DNA of 64,000 bases from Rhodospirillaceae bacterium (GTDB taxonomy: Bacteria; Pseudomonadota; Alphaproteobacteria; Rhodospirillales; Rhodospirillaceae), in NCBI GenBank assembly GCA_040219235.1, contig JAVJSV010000021.1, forward strand, positions 124,001 to 188,000. The letters run 5' to 3'. Shown one piece after another: positions 35,715-44,882 of this stretch (within the stretch, counting starts at the first letter, position 1; each line of letters starts with the position of its first letter). Under the pieces are notes generated by a model, which worked only from the letters and a program-made list of their open reading frames with translations, was not told the origin of the DNA and did not search any database. The translations under genes and the position numbers were made by a program.

Positions 35715-36656
35715 CTAAGATAAAACGATTTTCCCGCAGGTTTCACAGACATGTCTGCGACGCTTAACTTCTTCCGCAAGAATCTGGTTCACTGATTGAT
35801 CTGTAAGCATGTATTCGTGCTGGGCCGCTTTAAGGCTGGCAAGTTCGCCGTCATCAAGTTGCCCATCCTGTAGTGCCAAGTCTACTCTGCGGCGATACTC
35901 TTCACGCCGGTGATGAAGTTCTTCTGAAAAGCGTGAGGCCAGCATGCCAGCGGGAAGGGCAACCAAGCCGATTCCCAAGATCATGATCACCACGGCGATC
36001 ACACGGCCTAAAACAGTAACTGGTGTAACGTCTCCATACCCAACGGTGGTGACGGTCACGGAAGCCCACCACATCGCGGACGGGATGCTGCCAAAATCCT
36101 TTGGTTGAACATCACGTTCCACCAAGTACATACCGCTCGCGGCGATGACCATGAGAACCAGGACAATGAAAATCGCTCCTAACATGGCCGGACCTTCAGA
36201 CCTTATAACGCGCCAAAGCACACCGAGTGGCGCGAAGAATCTTGCCAGTTGCAGTAACCGTAGCAGCCTCAGCGCGATCAGACTTTGGGCACTCACGATA
36301 CCGAAAATGGACAAGTAAAGCGGCGCGATAGCGATCACGTCAATGACTGGTAAAGGTGATAAAACATATCGCAGCCTTGCTTTGAACGGCGTGACGCCAA
36401 AGTACTCTGCGCGTTCGACGCTGGCCCAGGCGCGTAAAATCCATTCTGCAGTAAAGAAAACAGCGGAGACGACCTCAATCATCAGGAACCAAAGGTTGTA
36501 GGCTTGATTGAGTTCCTTAACCGACGACAGAATGACCGCGACAACATTGATAACAATCATCGCTGTAATGAGTGCTGTAACGGCTACAGATGCGGTTTGC
36601 CGTGGAGGCTCATTGGACAACAGTACGTGAATACGGTGTCTTAAAGTGTTAGACAT
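35715..36656 (-). CDS. Voltage-gated-type potassium channel (6TM)
   Basis: 313 residues from ATG 36656, preceded by GGAGGGG; the frame runs open to 36737 without support. Six membrane helices are visible. S4 is LIALRLLRLLQLARFF (three Arg, about three residues apart). The pore helix and selectivity filter are TVTTVGYGD, followed by S6. The C-terminal cytoplasmic tail of ~90 residues is helical, highly charged, and ends in CETCGK, a CxxC that might bind metal or sense redox. K+ flux across the inner membrane is the family role. It is divergent from the fatty-acid oxidation gene. Confidence 0.9.
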   Translation of the reverse strand: MSNTLRHRIHVLLSNEPPRQTASVAVTALITAMIVINVVAVILSSVKELNQAYNLWFLMIEVVSAVFFTAEWILRAWASVERAEYFGVTPFKARLRYVLSPLPVIDVIAIAPLYLSIFGIVSAQSLIALRLLRLLQLARFFAPLGVLWRVIRSEGPAMLGAIFIVLVLMVIAASGMYLVERDVQPKDFGSIPSAMWWASVTVTTVGYGDVTPVTVLGRVIAVVIMILGIGLVALPAGMLASRFSEELHHRREEYRRRVDLALQDGQLDDGELASLKAAQHEYMLTDQSVNQILAEEVKRRRHVCETCGKIVLS

Positions 36657-36795
36657 TATGTTCCCCTCCAGCGCCACAGCGGCACACCCATAGCTATTCA
36701 ACCACACATGGTCAGGCAACGGAATCGGCCTTTCCATCTGAGGACCACAGGGTTAAACCATATGACCATTTTTCTGCATATGATCGAAGTCATAT

Positions 36796-38910
36796 ATGTC
36801 TGCCTTGGTTGAGTATTCCGTTGAAAACGGCGTTGCCGTTCTTCTTTTAAACAATCCGCCTGTGAATGCGTTATCGCAGGCCGTGCGGCAGGAAATTAAG
36901 ACTCGCCTTATCCAATCTGAAGCAGACTCTGCAGTATCGTCTGTAGTGATAGCAGGTGCGGGACGCTTGTTTAGTGGTGGCGCAGACATCCGTGAGTTTG
37001 ATGCCCCTGTCAAAGAGCCGTCATTGCCGGATCTGATTGACCGCATTGAGCAATGTGAGAAACCCGTTGTCATTGCGCTGCATGGCAGTACCCTTGGCGG
37101 TGGGTTTGAATTGGCCATGGGGTGCCATTATCGCGTCGCACACCAGGGTGGTGTGGTTGGATTGCCAGAGGTTCACCTCGGCATTATCCCAGGGGCTGGC
37201 GGCACGCAACGTCTGCCGCGATTGATTGGCGCTGAGGCGGCCATAGACGCGATTGCGACAGGTCGTCATATTCCCGTCGCGGAGGCTAAAGCGCTTGGGG
37301 CCATTGATATGGTGGTCACGACAGATGTCACTCAAGCCGCCATAGAAGTCGCGCGAGCCTTCAAAGATCGTTGCAACATACGCCGCACGTGTGATCTTAG
37401 GGTTGAGCCAAGCTCTTTTTCAGACTCGTTGTTTGAGGAAGCCAGGTCCCTATTCGCTAAATGTCGTAGAGACTTTGAGGCTCCACCTGCTGCTGTGAGT
37501 GCGATTGAGTGGGCCTGCACTTTACCGATTAAGGATGGTCTTAAGAATGAACGTAGCCTTTCAACCGAACTGAAGGTGTCACTCCAATCTAAAGCGCAAC
37601 GCCACTTATTTTTTTCTGAGCGTTTGGCGCTTAAAATTCCAGACATTCCCAAAGAGACCGTTCAATTTAAGATTGCCGCAGTTGGCGTCGTTGGTGCGGG
37701 CACGATGGGGGCAGGGATTGCCATCTGTCTTTTGTCCGCAGGTTTGGATGTGATTTTGGTGGACCGTCAAGCTGACTTATTAGAGCGCGGCTTAAATCAT
37801 ATACAGAAAACCATACGCCGGGATGCTGAGCGTGGTCGTTTATCGTCTGAGGCGTGTGAGGATCACCTGAGCAGACTGAGGGGAACTTTGTCACTGGAAG
37901 ATCTCAGGGACGTGGATCTTGTAATCGAATCAGTGTTTGAATCGCTGAGCCTAAAGAAAGCTATCTTTCAAGAACTAGATCAATTTTGTGAGCGGGCTGC
38001 AGTGTTGGCAACAAACACATCGACGCTCGATATTAATGAGATTGCAGCTTGCACGACGCGGCCTGAGCGTGTTCTCGGGACTCACTTTTTTTCACCGGCC
38101 AATATCATGAAGCTGCTCGAAGTTGTGCGAGCGGATAAGACATCAAAAGAAGTTGTGATGACGATCATGACCCTTGGCCGCAAAATTGGAAAAGTGCCGG
38201 TTTTATCGGGTGTCGGGTATGGGTTCATCGGTAACAGAATGTTGGAAGACTACGTCCGCGAATCTCAAATGCTTCTGTTAGAGGGAGCCACGCCGGCGCA
38301 GGTCGATGGGGCTTTGGAAGCTTGGGGGATGGCCATGGGGCCATGTGCTGTCATGGACCTCGCAGGCCACGACGTGACTTTTTTAACGCGAGATCAAAAC
38401 AGGCATCTCCTGCCTGACGATCCGCTGTATTGTGTTCCCGGCGATCTCATGTATCGCGAAGGACGATATGGTCAAAAGACTGGTTATGGCTTTTACCGAT
38501 ACGCAGATGGGCGCACCCGTGAAGTTGACGGAGGCGCGATCTCACTTATTCAATCAGCTGCGTTTGATCTCAATGTTTCTCAACGCACTGATATATCTGA
38601 TGCAGAAATTCAGCAGCGCTGCTTGTATGCCCTTGTCAACCGTGGCGCGCAGTTGCTTGAGGATGGTATCGCGCTGCGCGCCAGCGATATTGATGTTGTT
38701 TGGGCTTCAGGCTACGGCTTCCCAGCCTATCGTGGCGGTCCGATGTTTTACGGTGATACGCTGGGCCTAGGTCAGATCGTAAAAGCCTTCAATGATTTTG
38801 CGGGCTCATTTGGCAATGAGTATGGCTACTGGACTCCGGCACCGTTGCTGACTCGGTTAGCAAATGCGGGGAGAACTTTCGCCGCCTTTGACAAAGCCAG
38901 CGGTTCTTAG
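36796..38910 (+). CDS. fadJ: Fused enoyl-CoA hydratase / 3-hydroxyacyl-CoA dehydrogenase
   Basis: 704 residues. The N-terminal crotonase domain (about 1-190) has FSGGADIREFD, the oxyanion-hole region STLGGGFELAMGCHYR and LPEVHLGIIPGAGGTQRLP with its catalytic Glu. A linker leads to the NAD-binding dehydrogenase domain starting GVVGAGTMGAGIA, with the catalytic His in GTHFFSPA, and a C-terminal dimer domain with WASGYGFPAYRGGPM. It performs hydration and oxidation steps of beta-oxidation. The thiolase at 42814 would supply the last step. No thiolase is adjacent, and the fusion resembles FadJ or the peroxisomal type. Confidence 0.92.
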   Translation: MSALVEYSVENGVAVLLLNNPPVNALSQAVRQEIKTRLIQSEADSAVSSVVIAGAGRLFSGGADIREFDAPVKEPSLPDLIDRIEQCEKPVVIALHGSTLGGGFELAMGCHYRVAHQGGVVGLPEVHLGIIPGAGGTQRLPRLIGAEAAIDAIATGRHIPVAEAKALGAIDMVVTTDVTQAAIEVARAFKDRCNIRRTCDLRVEPSSFSDSLFEEARSLFAKCRRDFEAPPAAVSAIEWACTLPIKDGLKNERSLSTELKVSLQSKAQRHLFFSERLALKIPDIPKETVQFKIAAVGVVGAGTMGAGIAICLLSAGLDVILVDRQADLLERGLNHIQKTIRRDAERGRLSSEACEDHLSRLRGTLSLEDLRDVDLVIESVFESLSLKKAIFQELDQFCERAAVLATNTSTLDINEIAACTTRPERVLGTHFFSPANIMKLLEVVRADKTSKEVVMTIMTLGRKIGKVPVLSGVGYGFIGNRMLEDYVRESQMLLLEGATPAQVDGALEAWGMAMGPCAVMDLAGHDVTFLTRDQNRHLLPDDPLYCVPGDLMYREGRYGQKTGYGFYRYADGRTREVDGGAISLIQSAAFDLNVSQRTDISDAEIQQRCLYALVNRGAQLLEDGIALRASDIDVVWASGYGFPAYRGGPMFYGDTLGLGQIVKAFNDFAGSFGNEYGYWTPAPLLTRLANAGRTFAAFDKASGS

Positions 38911-39698
38911 CTGTCTTCCGGAGGCAGGTCTGCAACATCCTGACGCCAGTCATAGGAAGGAGATCCATCGTCATTGAGCAGGGCAAAGGTTTTACCCCGG
39001 AGAACCGGTTCGGTCAGGCTTGCGACAGCCACCGTCGCGACATCACCGATATCCACAACCCGTTCCGCCATTGGCAGCTTTATGTAATCCGGACGTCTTG
39101 CCGCCCGAATGGCTTTTGTACCACCTTCAGTATCCACCAGCCCAGCTGGGCCAATGATGGTGAAGGGAACGCCACTTTCCTTTAATCGGTTTTCTGCTTT
39201 CGTTTTCCAATAGCCTACGTAGCCGAACAGCGGGTTTAGCTTTTGGTCTCTTGCTGGTCCGGCTGAGCCAGATGAAATCAACACGAAATGTTTTGCTTTT
39301 TCAGCTTTTGCCGCATCAACCAAATGACGGACGCCCAGGTAATCCACAAATTGGCCGCCGTTGGGGCCTGCAAACTCTGTATAGCCAATGGCGCAGATTA
39401 CAGCGTCCATGCCATTGACGGCCCGCGCTACGTCGTTGGGATTGCGGACGTCGCAACTCATCCAGTCCACGATCTCGCCAAAGCGAGCTTTTGCCCGCTC
39501 GGCATCGCGGGTTAATCCGCGCACCCGATATCCGTCCGCGAGCAAGGCCGCGACAATGCGTTGACCGGTGCGTCCGGTCGCGCCTGCGACAACGACAGTA
39601 GAAACCTGCTTTTGCCCATAGACAGATCTGCTGAGGCCCGTTATGCCAACCACGCCGAGTGCAAAGGAGCGCCGAGAGAGTGTGAGGGTGCGTTTCAT
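38907..39698 (-). CDS. Tat-exported NAD(P)-binding atypical SDR
   Basis: 263 residues. The N-terminus is a twin-arginine signal (LSRRSFALG then a hydrophobic stretch to about residue 27). The mature protein is an NmrA/atypical-SDR Rossmann protein with an intact VAGATGRTGQRIV glycine motif, a CDVRNPNDVARAV segment, a HFVLISSGSAG strand and FTIIGPAGLVD. Tat export moves folded proteins, which fits a pre-loaded dinucleotide. The start overlaps the stop of the upstream gene (ATGA), so the two are coupled. The stop overlaps the fadJ stop from the other side. Role unknown; two related exported proteins lie at 25986 and 41028. Confidence 0.85.
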   Translation of the reverse strand: MKRTLTLSRRSFALGVVGITGLSRSVYGQKQVSTVVVAGATGRTGQRIVAALLADGYRVRGLTRDAERAKARFGEIVDWMSCDVRNPNDVARAVNGMDAVICAIGYTEFAGPNGGQFVDYLGVRHLVDAAKAEKAKHFVLISSGSAGPARDQKLNPLFGYVGYWKTKAENRLKESGVPFTIIGPAGLVDTEGGTKAIRAARRPDYIKLPMAERVVDIGDVATVAVASLTEPVLRGKTFALLNDDGSPSYDWRQDVADLPPEDS

Positions 39699-40129
39699 TT
39701 GTCAGCGTCTCCCTTTGAAAGTCGGTGACAGGTGGCGAGTCCACCAGCCGTCAACTCGGCGTCCTCTGAGAATCCCACTTGGAAAACCCATTGATTCAGG
39801 TTCGGCCAGAAATCGAGCATCACATGCGTGGCTTGACTCAGTGTGCAGAACCACCCTTCTGTCTCAGGAAGTGGCACGGTTTGGCCGCGCATTCCCTGAC
39901 TGGTAAGAAAGAAACGGCGGATCGGCGCATCTGGCCCATCTAAGGCATCAATCTCCGCGAGGGCGGGTAAATCCATCGGCATATCAATAGATTTCGGCTG
40001 ATTTTGCTCAGGAATATGCTGAGCCAGAACGGCGGGGAAAAATGAGTTACTGAGCAGGGCGACAGCGAGAAAAACGCAGGCCCCCAATCCGGGCCAGAAA
40101 TTCTTCCGTCGTTTCATCTCGGTGTTCAT
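39695..40129 (-). CDS. Hypothetical exported protein
   Basis: 144 residues with a Sec signal peptide or anchor (FWPGLGACVFLAVALLSNS) followed by a Pro- and acid-rich region. The C-terminal half has several aromatic residues and two Cys (FCTLSQATH and ATCHR) that could form a disulphide. No family recognised. It is coupled to the Tat-exported SDR downstream and divergent from the CpeT-like gene. Confidence 0.75.
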   Translation of the reverse strand: MNTEMKRRKNFWPGLGACVFLAVALLSNSFFPAVLAQHIPEQNQPKSIDMPMDLPALAEIDALDGPDAPIRRFFLTSQGMRGQTVPLPETEGWFCTLSQATHVMLDFWPNLNQWVFQVGFSEDAELTAGGLATCHRLSKGDADK

Positions 40130-40302
40130 TTGATCAATGCTCCCAAAACCTATGAAAACTTATGGGAAATTACTGGTTGCCGCAAATCGGTCACGGCTCA
40201 CCCTATAACGTTGAAATCAGTTAAGCCGTCTCGACATGTATCGTGTAACACGTCAGAATTTGGCTCAATGTGCATCTGCAACGCTGATTTCCGGAGGATG
40301 CT

Positions 40303-41031
40303 GTGAGCTTCAAGAAACGTCTCATTTTCTTTGTGGTTGGGCTTGGAGTGTCTCTGCTCACCTATAACTTGGTGTTTGCCTCTGAAACCAACACCTCTGG
40401 TGCCACTGAGTCTCAGCGTATTCTCGATGCTGTAAAGGTGTGGGTGAATGGCCGCTACGACAGTTCTGAACAGGTTCAGCGCGATATCGACAATAACGTT
40501 CCCGAGAACCTTCAGCATCGCCTGATGCATCAACTTTTTTTACCGGTAGAGCTGCCTTTCCTTGACGGAGTCACAATCTATCAACAATCTTCTATTGATG
40601 GTTCAGACGATAAAGAGTGGATCATCCGCCGTGGAGTCTTGCATTTTTTTGTGAGTCCAGAGACCGGACAGGTTCATCAACGTGAATTATCCTTTGTGGA
40701 CGAAGAGAAATTTTACAACGTCCACCGTAATCCAGAACAATTGGACGGATTGACCATCGAAGATTTCACTTGGCGTCTTGGCTGTGACTTTAAGCTAAGT
40801 TTGCGAGAGGACGGTAAGGTCATCTCAGGCCCAATGGATTTTGGCCCCTGCCGGATGATTAATCCCGGCAGTGGTGAAGATATGATCGCGGAAGATTCAA
40901 TTCATATCACCCCTAATGAATATTGGTTTCTTGGGCGCTATCGTGACAAAGAGGGGCAGATCGTTTGGGGTACGGAGAGTGATGAAATGAATAAACTGAA
41001 ACGCGTTAGCACATTAGAGGTTGGACAATGA
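40303..41031 (+). CDS. Exported CpcT/CpeT-like protein
   Basis: 242 residues from GTG 40303, supported by GGAGGA at 40293-40298. A signal peptide or N-anchor (about 5-26) precedes a domain resembling the CpcT/CpeT bilin-lyase family. It has VNGRYDSSEQV near the start of the domain, GCDFKL in the middle, a GPCRMINPG segment and a final LGRYRDKEGQIVWG, which parallel the conserved CpeT blocks. In cyanobacteria the family attaches bilins to phycobiliproteins. Non-photosynthetic homologues exist without known function and may bind other small molecules. It overlaps the next gene by four bases, coupling it to an exported NAD(P)-binding protein. Confidence 0.72.
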   Translation: MSFKKRLIFFVVGLGVSLLTYNLVFASETNTSGATESQRILDAVKVWVNGRYDSSEQVQRDIDNNVPENLQHRLMHQLFLPVELPFLDGVTIYQQSSIDGSDDKEWIIRRGVLHFFVSPETGQVHQRELSFVDEEKFYNVHRNPEQLDGLTIEDFTWRLGCDFKLSLREDGKVISGPMDFGPCRMINPGSGEDMIAEDSIHITPNEYWFLGRYRDKEGQIVWGTESDEMNKLKRVSTLEVGQ

Positions 41032-41762
41032 TCACTTCTCTCAGGCATACCGTTTTAGCCTTGGTCGCGGTTATGGCTATGACTTTTCCATCCCACACGT
41101 TTGCCCAGGATGAGTATGCGCCTGCGGACGGGTCAGCACCAGATGGTATTCTCGTCTTTGGTGGAACACGCGGTACAGGTTTAGAGGTTATCAAAATTCT
41201 TGCGGCGCGCGGAGATGCTGTCACGGCTTTTGTCAGGCCGACGTCAGATGTGGCGGAGCTTCAATCTTTGGGCGTTGAGTTGTTCGAAGGTGATGCCCTT
41301 GAAGCAGACTCGGTACAAGCAGCCTTTGAGTCTGGCTCCTACCAGGCCGTGATCAGTTCACTTGGCAGCAGCGGAGGCGATAGTCCTGTTGATGACGTTG
41401 GCACGATCAATATTGCAACAGCTGCCGTTGCATCTGGTGTGAACCGTATGCTGATGGTCAGTTCCATTGGTGCTGGGGAAAGCCTACAGGCGTTACCATT
41501 CTTTGTGCGTTGGGTATTGGGGTCTGCCCTAGAACGCAAAACCACGGCTGAAAACTACATTAAGGCCAGTACGTTGGATTATACGATTATCCGTCCCGGT
41601 GGCTTGGGCGAAGGGCCAGCAACCGGAACTGGCTTTCTGGTTGAGGACACCCAGCGTTTCGACTGGGGACGAATCCCGCGCGCTGAAGTCGCCCGTTTAT
41701 TGGTTATAGCCTTTGATGATCCCACGAGTCTGCGCAAGGTTTATCATGCCGTGCCTGATTAG
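41028..41762 (+). CDS. Exported NAD(P)-binding atypical SDR
   Basis: 244 residues. The Sec-type signal peptide ends near HTFAQDE. The mature part begins ILVFGGTRGTGLEVIKIL, a good dinucleotide-binding motif. It continues with VELFEGDALEADSVQAAF, an AVISSLG strand, MLMVSSIGAGES and YTIIRPGGLGEGP, typical of NmrA-like atypical SDRs. Translation is coupled to the CpeT-like gene (ATGA overlap), and it faces the divergent pair containing the Tat-exported relative. Redox or ligand-binding work outside the cytoplasm is inferred; no substrate is evident. Confidence 0.85.
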   Translation: MITSLRHTVLALVAVMAMTFPSHTFAQDEYAPADGSAPDGILVFGGTRGTGLEVIKILAARGDAVTAFVRPTSDVAELQSLGVELFEGDALEADSVQAAFESGSYQAVISSLGSSGGDSPVDDVGTINIATAAVASGVNRMLMVSSIGAGESLQALPFFVRWVLGSALERKTTAENYIKASTLDYTIIRPGGLGEGPATGTGFLVEDTQRFDWGRIPRAEVARLLVIAFDDPTSLRKVYHAVPD

Positions 41763-41786
41763 GGTGGAAGGCGCTTTTGTTTGCTT

Positions 41787-41816
41787 TTGGTCTAATTCTT
41801 GTAGCAGAGTTATAAT
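41787..41816 (+). promoter_or_regulatory. Candidate promoter for the 41912 gene
   Basis: TTGGTC (41787-41792), an 18-bp spacer and a perfect TATAAT (41811-41816), about 95 bp before the ATG. Confidence 0.4.
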
Positions 41817-41911
41817 AATTCTTCGCTAAAGCACAGTAGCTCTGAGGTGATGGGTTCAATGGGAAGCGCCTGTTAAGCAGCTACGATTTCTGGGTAAGGG
41901 GGAAGCCAAGT

Positions 41912-42817
41912 ATGTCAGAATCGGGTTCTGTTACTCCTCAGTTGGGAATTCTCCAGCGCTACTATCGACCGCCCTATATCGGCCTTCTGGCGTTTGTAGC
42001 TGTGCTGCTCGCTGTACCGCTGGCCCATTCATTAGTTATCGCTGTAAGGGATATTGTTGGCTACGAGAATGCGGGTGGTTTGTTCCTGTCCATTGGGGTC
42101 ATCGCGGCGGTGATGTTGTATATCGGCGCGCGCCGTAATGAAGAGGTAAGTGGAACGCTACTCGGTTTCACGGCAGGCATGCTGATATGGATTGGCTGGG
42201 CGTCCTACTCGTTCAAGTTTAATGAAATCTCTTTGGCGATGCCTATGGCAGAAGTTGCTCCGGGCGTGAAGTGGCCAGCTCATTTGCTCTTTATACAAGG
42301 GTCTTTGGGCATTTGTGTTGCGACGCTGCTCTTCTTTGTTTTCAACAAAGATACAAGATGCAACGCATTCCGGTGGTTGCAAAAAGTACTGCGGATGAAT
42401 CTAGGAGACCCATCACCTGCCAAAGACCGCAATTTTTGCCGGATCACATTTTTGGAAACAATTTACGTTACCTGGTTTTGCTATGCGACCTCACTGTTGC
42501 TCGGTGACCAGAGGTTTTTGGGTTATGATCATCCTGTCACGTATGGGATTGCTGGGGGATTGGCGATCTGGGGACTCTACTTATTATGGCGGCTATGCCA
42601 TTACACGCGGGTTATGGCCGCAGTCCGATACGCAATCCCAACCAAAGCAATTTTCTGGATTCCTTTTGGCGAATTGGCTCCACGCTATGGATTTTATGAG
42701 GAGGTCTGGCTGAATCCACTACAGTACTCAGCGGCTATGTGGACTGTACTCGTTGCTTTCCTTGTTCTTATTATTGCGACCGGCCTAGTACCCCAGCGTC
42801 GGCAGTCTAAGCGTTAG
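41912..42817 (+). CDS. Hypothetical multi-pass membrane protein
   Basis: 301 residues with about seven hydrophobic segments. The N-terminal one starts near residue 21, and the last ends ~8 residues before a basic C-terminal tail (QRRQSKR), suggesting a cytoplasmic C-terminus. AAGGGGG lies before the ATG. Conserved-looking polar features are sparse; two Cys (NFCRI, WFCYA) flank a membrane segment. No family recognised. Its stop overlaps the end of the convergent thiolase gene. Confidence 0.75.
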   Translation: MSESGSVTPQLGILQRYYRPPYIGLLAFVAVLLAVPLAHSLVIAVRDIVGYENAGGLFLSIGVIAAVMLYIGARRNEEVSGTLLGFTAGMLIWIGWASYSFKFNEISLAMPMAEVAPGVKWPAHLLFIQGSLGICVATLLFFVFNKDTRCNAFRWLQKVLRMNLGDPSPAKDRNFCRITFLETIYVTWFCYATSLLLGDQRFLGYDHPVTYGIAGGLAIWGLYLLWRLCHYTRVMAAVRYAIPTKAIFWIPFGELAPRYGFYEEVWLNPLQYSAAMWTVLVAFLVLIIATGLVPQRRQSKR

Positions 42818-44004
42818 TGGATGGCCTCAATGATACCCGCGATCCCCTGACCACCCCCGATACACATTGTGATCAATCCATAGCGCCCCTTAATACGATG
42901 CAGTTCGTAGATGGCTTTTACCGTTAGAATAGCACCGGTTGCGCCAACCGGGTGGCCAAGCGCAATCGCACCGCCATTGGGATTGGTTTTGTCTTCTGGA
43001 AACCCAAGATCACGCGCCACAGCACAGGCTTGCGCTGCAAACGCTTCATTAGATTCAATCACATCCATGTCTTGAATAGACAGCCCGGTTTTTTGCAGCA
43101 AACGTTGCACGGCAGGTACAGGGCCAATGCCCATCTCTGATGGGTCGACGGCAGCATGCGCATAACCGACCAATCGCGCGATTGGCTTTGCTCCTACTCG
43201 TGCAGCCGCTTCTTCTTCCATCATGACCAATGCGGCAGCGCCGTCGTTGATACCTGACGCATTGCCGGGTGTCACAACCCCATCTTTCTTAAAGGCGGGA
43301 CGCAGCGCACCTAGGTCTTCTATTGTGACGTCACCGCGTACATGTTCGTCTTGGTCAAAGGTCACTGTGTCTCTGCCCTGTTTTACGTCCAGAGACAGAA
43401 TTTGATTGGCGAACCGCCCCTCGGCCTGGGCCGTTGCTGCGCGTCTGTGACTCTCGACAGCAATCGCGTCCTGTGTATACCGGTCAATGTTCCATTTTGC
43501 GGCGATGTTCTCTGCCGTGATACCCATATGTCCGTTGCCAAAGGGGTCATTGAGTGCGCCCAATAGTGTGTCGATCATGGCAGCGTCGCCCATCTTTTGA
43601 CCCCAACGCTGCGCAGGCAGCAAATAAGGTGCGCGGCTCATACATTCAGCACCACCGGCAATTGCCGTATCTATGTCCCCTAAAAGAATCTGTTGTGCAG
43701 CAGAGACCACTGCCTGAAAGCCGCTGCCGCACAATCGATTGACGGTGACGGCTGGCGTGACAATCGGCAGCCCACCTTCCAGGGCGGCAACGCGCGCCAG
43801 ATACGGATCGCGTGTATCGGTTGGTACAACATTGCCAAAGACCACGCTTTCAACGGAGTCTGGGGCAATGTTAGCGCGCGCGACGGCTTCACGAGTCACG
43901 GCTGCTGCCAAAGCCGTAGGGGGATGGTCTTTAAGGCTTCCCCCAAAGCTACCGATGGCCGTTCTAACGCCAGAGACAAATACGACGTGTCGTTTGTGAG
44001 ACAT
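42814..44004 (-). CDS. Acetyl-CoA C-acyltransferase (thiolase)
   Basis: 396 residues, standard thiolase II length. The nucleophilic Cys is in VNRLCGSGFQAV (near residue 90), the catalytic His in GGAIALGHPVGATGA, and the second Cys in ITMCIGGGQGIA. It cleaves 3-ketoacyl-CoA in beta-oxidation or condenses acetyl-CoA (AtoB/PhaA activity); sequence alone does not separate the two. It could complete the pathway started by the fused FadJ-type protein 4 kb away. Monocistronic, minus strand. Confidence 0.94.
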   Translation of the reverse strand: MSHKRHVVFVSGVRTAIGSFGGSLKDHPPTALAAAVTREAVARANIAPDSVESVVFGNVVPTDTRDPYLARVAALEGGLPIVTPAVTVNRLCGSGFQAVVSAAQQILLGDIDTAIAGGAECMSRAPYLLPAQRWGQKMGDAAMIDTLLGALNDPFGNGHMGITAENIAAKWNIDRYTQDAIAVESHRRAATAQAEGRFANQILSLDVKQGRDTVTFDQDEHVRGDVTIEDLGALRPAFKKDGVVTPGNASGINDGAAALVMMEEEAAARVGAKPIARLVGYAHAAVDPSEMGIGPVPAVQRLLQKTGLSIQDMDVIESNEAFAAQACAVARDLGFPEDKTNPNGGAIALGHPVGATGAILTVKAIYELHRIKGRYGLITMCIGGGQGIAGIIEAIH

Positions 44005-44055
44005 GATTTCTCTCCTGCATTTTTGAGGGTCGGTGTTGGCGGTAAATTCACAGTC

Positions 44056-44094
44056 TAAAGAAAAAGGGCCTCAGCTGTGTAGCTAAAGACCCTT
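44056..44094 (-). terminator. Intrinsic terminator behind tRNA-Asp
   Basis: Read on the minus strand: an AAGGG...CCCTT stem with an inner AGCT pairing, followed by a T-rich run (TTTTTCTTT). It lies 23 bp downstream of the tRNA and upstream of the thiolase gene. Confidence 0.75.
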
Positions 44095-44116
44095 ATCAAA
44101 ACTCTATGCCATAAAG

Positions 44117-44193
<77 letters not shown>

Positions 44194-44340
44194 TAACTGG
44201 GCTCCGCAAATTCACCAAAAAGGCGCGGCGTCCTGCGGAAGGAGCGGGGTTGTAACAGGCATGGCACGGCGGCGCAAGAGGTCTGGCACTCGGATTATCA
44301 ATGTTGCGGATCGCGCCACGGCGCGGACTTTCAAAATAGG

Positions 44341-44679
44341 TTAATGGCGGTGTCGTGCCGACCAATATCTGATCGAGATGAGACCTAGGGTGGCACCTAG
44401 AGCGTCTGCGAAGAGATCCCATAAATCCGGGTGCCGCCCAGGTGAAAAAGCCTGACCGGCCTCTATCAAACCACCATACAGTGTGCATGCCAAAAAGATC
44501 AGGAAAACATGAGGTTTTGGACATGTCAGCCGCATAAGAATGGCTAAAACAGCAAAGGCGGTGCCATGCTCCAGCTTGTCATAGCCTCCCGTTGAGATCG
44601 CTGTTTCGGCTGGTAAGAGTGACAAAATGGCAATCCCCAAAGCCCAGGACGCGCATAAAATGGCTGTCAGTCTAGGCAT
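44341..44679 (-). CDS. VanZ-like small membrane protein
   Basis: 112 residues with three to four membrane helices. The family pattern is visible: a first helix ending in LLPA, then YDKLEHGTAFAVLA, then GGLIEAGQAFSPGRHPDLWDLFADALGATLG. VanZ-fold proteins occur widely in Gram-negative bacteria with unknown function; only the enterococcal protein is linked to teicoplanin tolerance. It is read towards tRNA-Asp and lies apart from other genes. Confidence 0.82.
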   Translation of the reverse strand: MPRLTAILCASWALGIAILSLLPAETAISTGGYDKLEHGTAFAVLAILMRLTCPKPHVFLIFLACTLYGGLIEAGQAFSPGRHPDLWDLFADALGATLGLISIRYWSARHRH

Positions 44680-44882
44680 TAGAACGGACTCCGCGAAGAT
44701 GCACTCATTCTTCTAATAACCTTGCGGTACCATCAGAGTTCCAGTTTTCATATTGTTGAAGTGCAATATACACGTATTAGTTTAGTAATCGTGTGGACAA
44801 ACTTTTTGGTGGACGTCCCGCGTTTAGGAAACTATTTTTTAGTCTAAACTAGTTTTGATCCTTGAATAGGATTCCTCCACGT

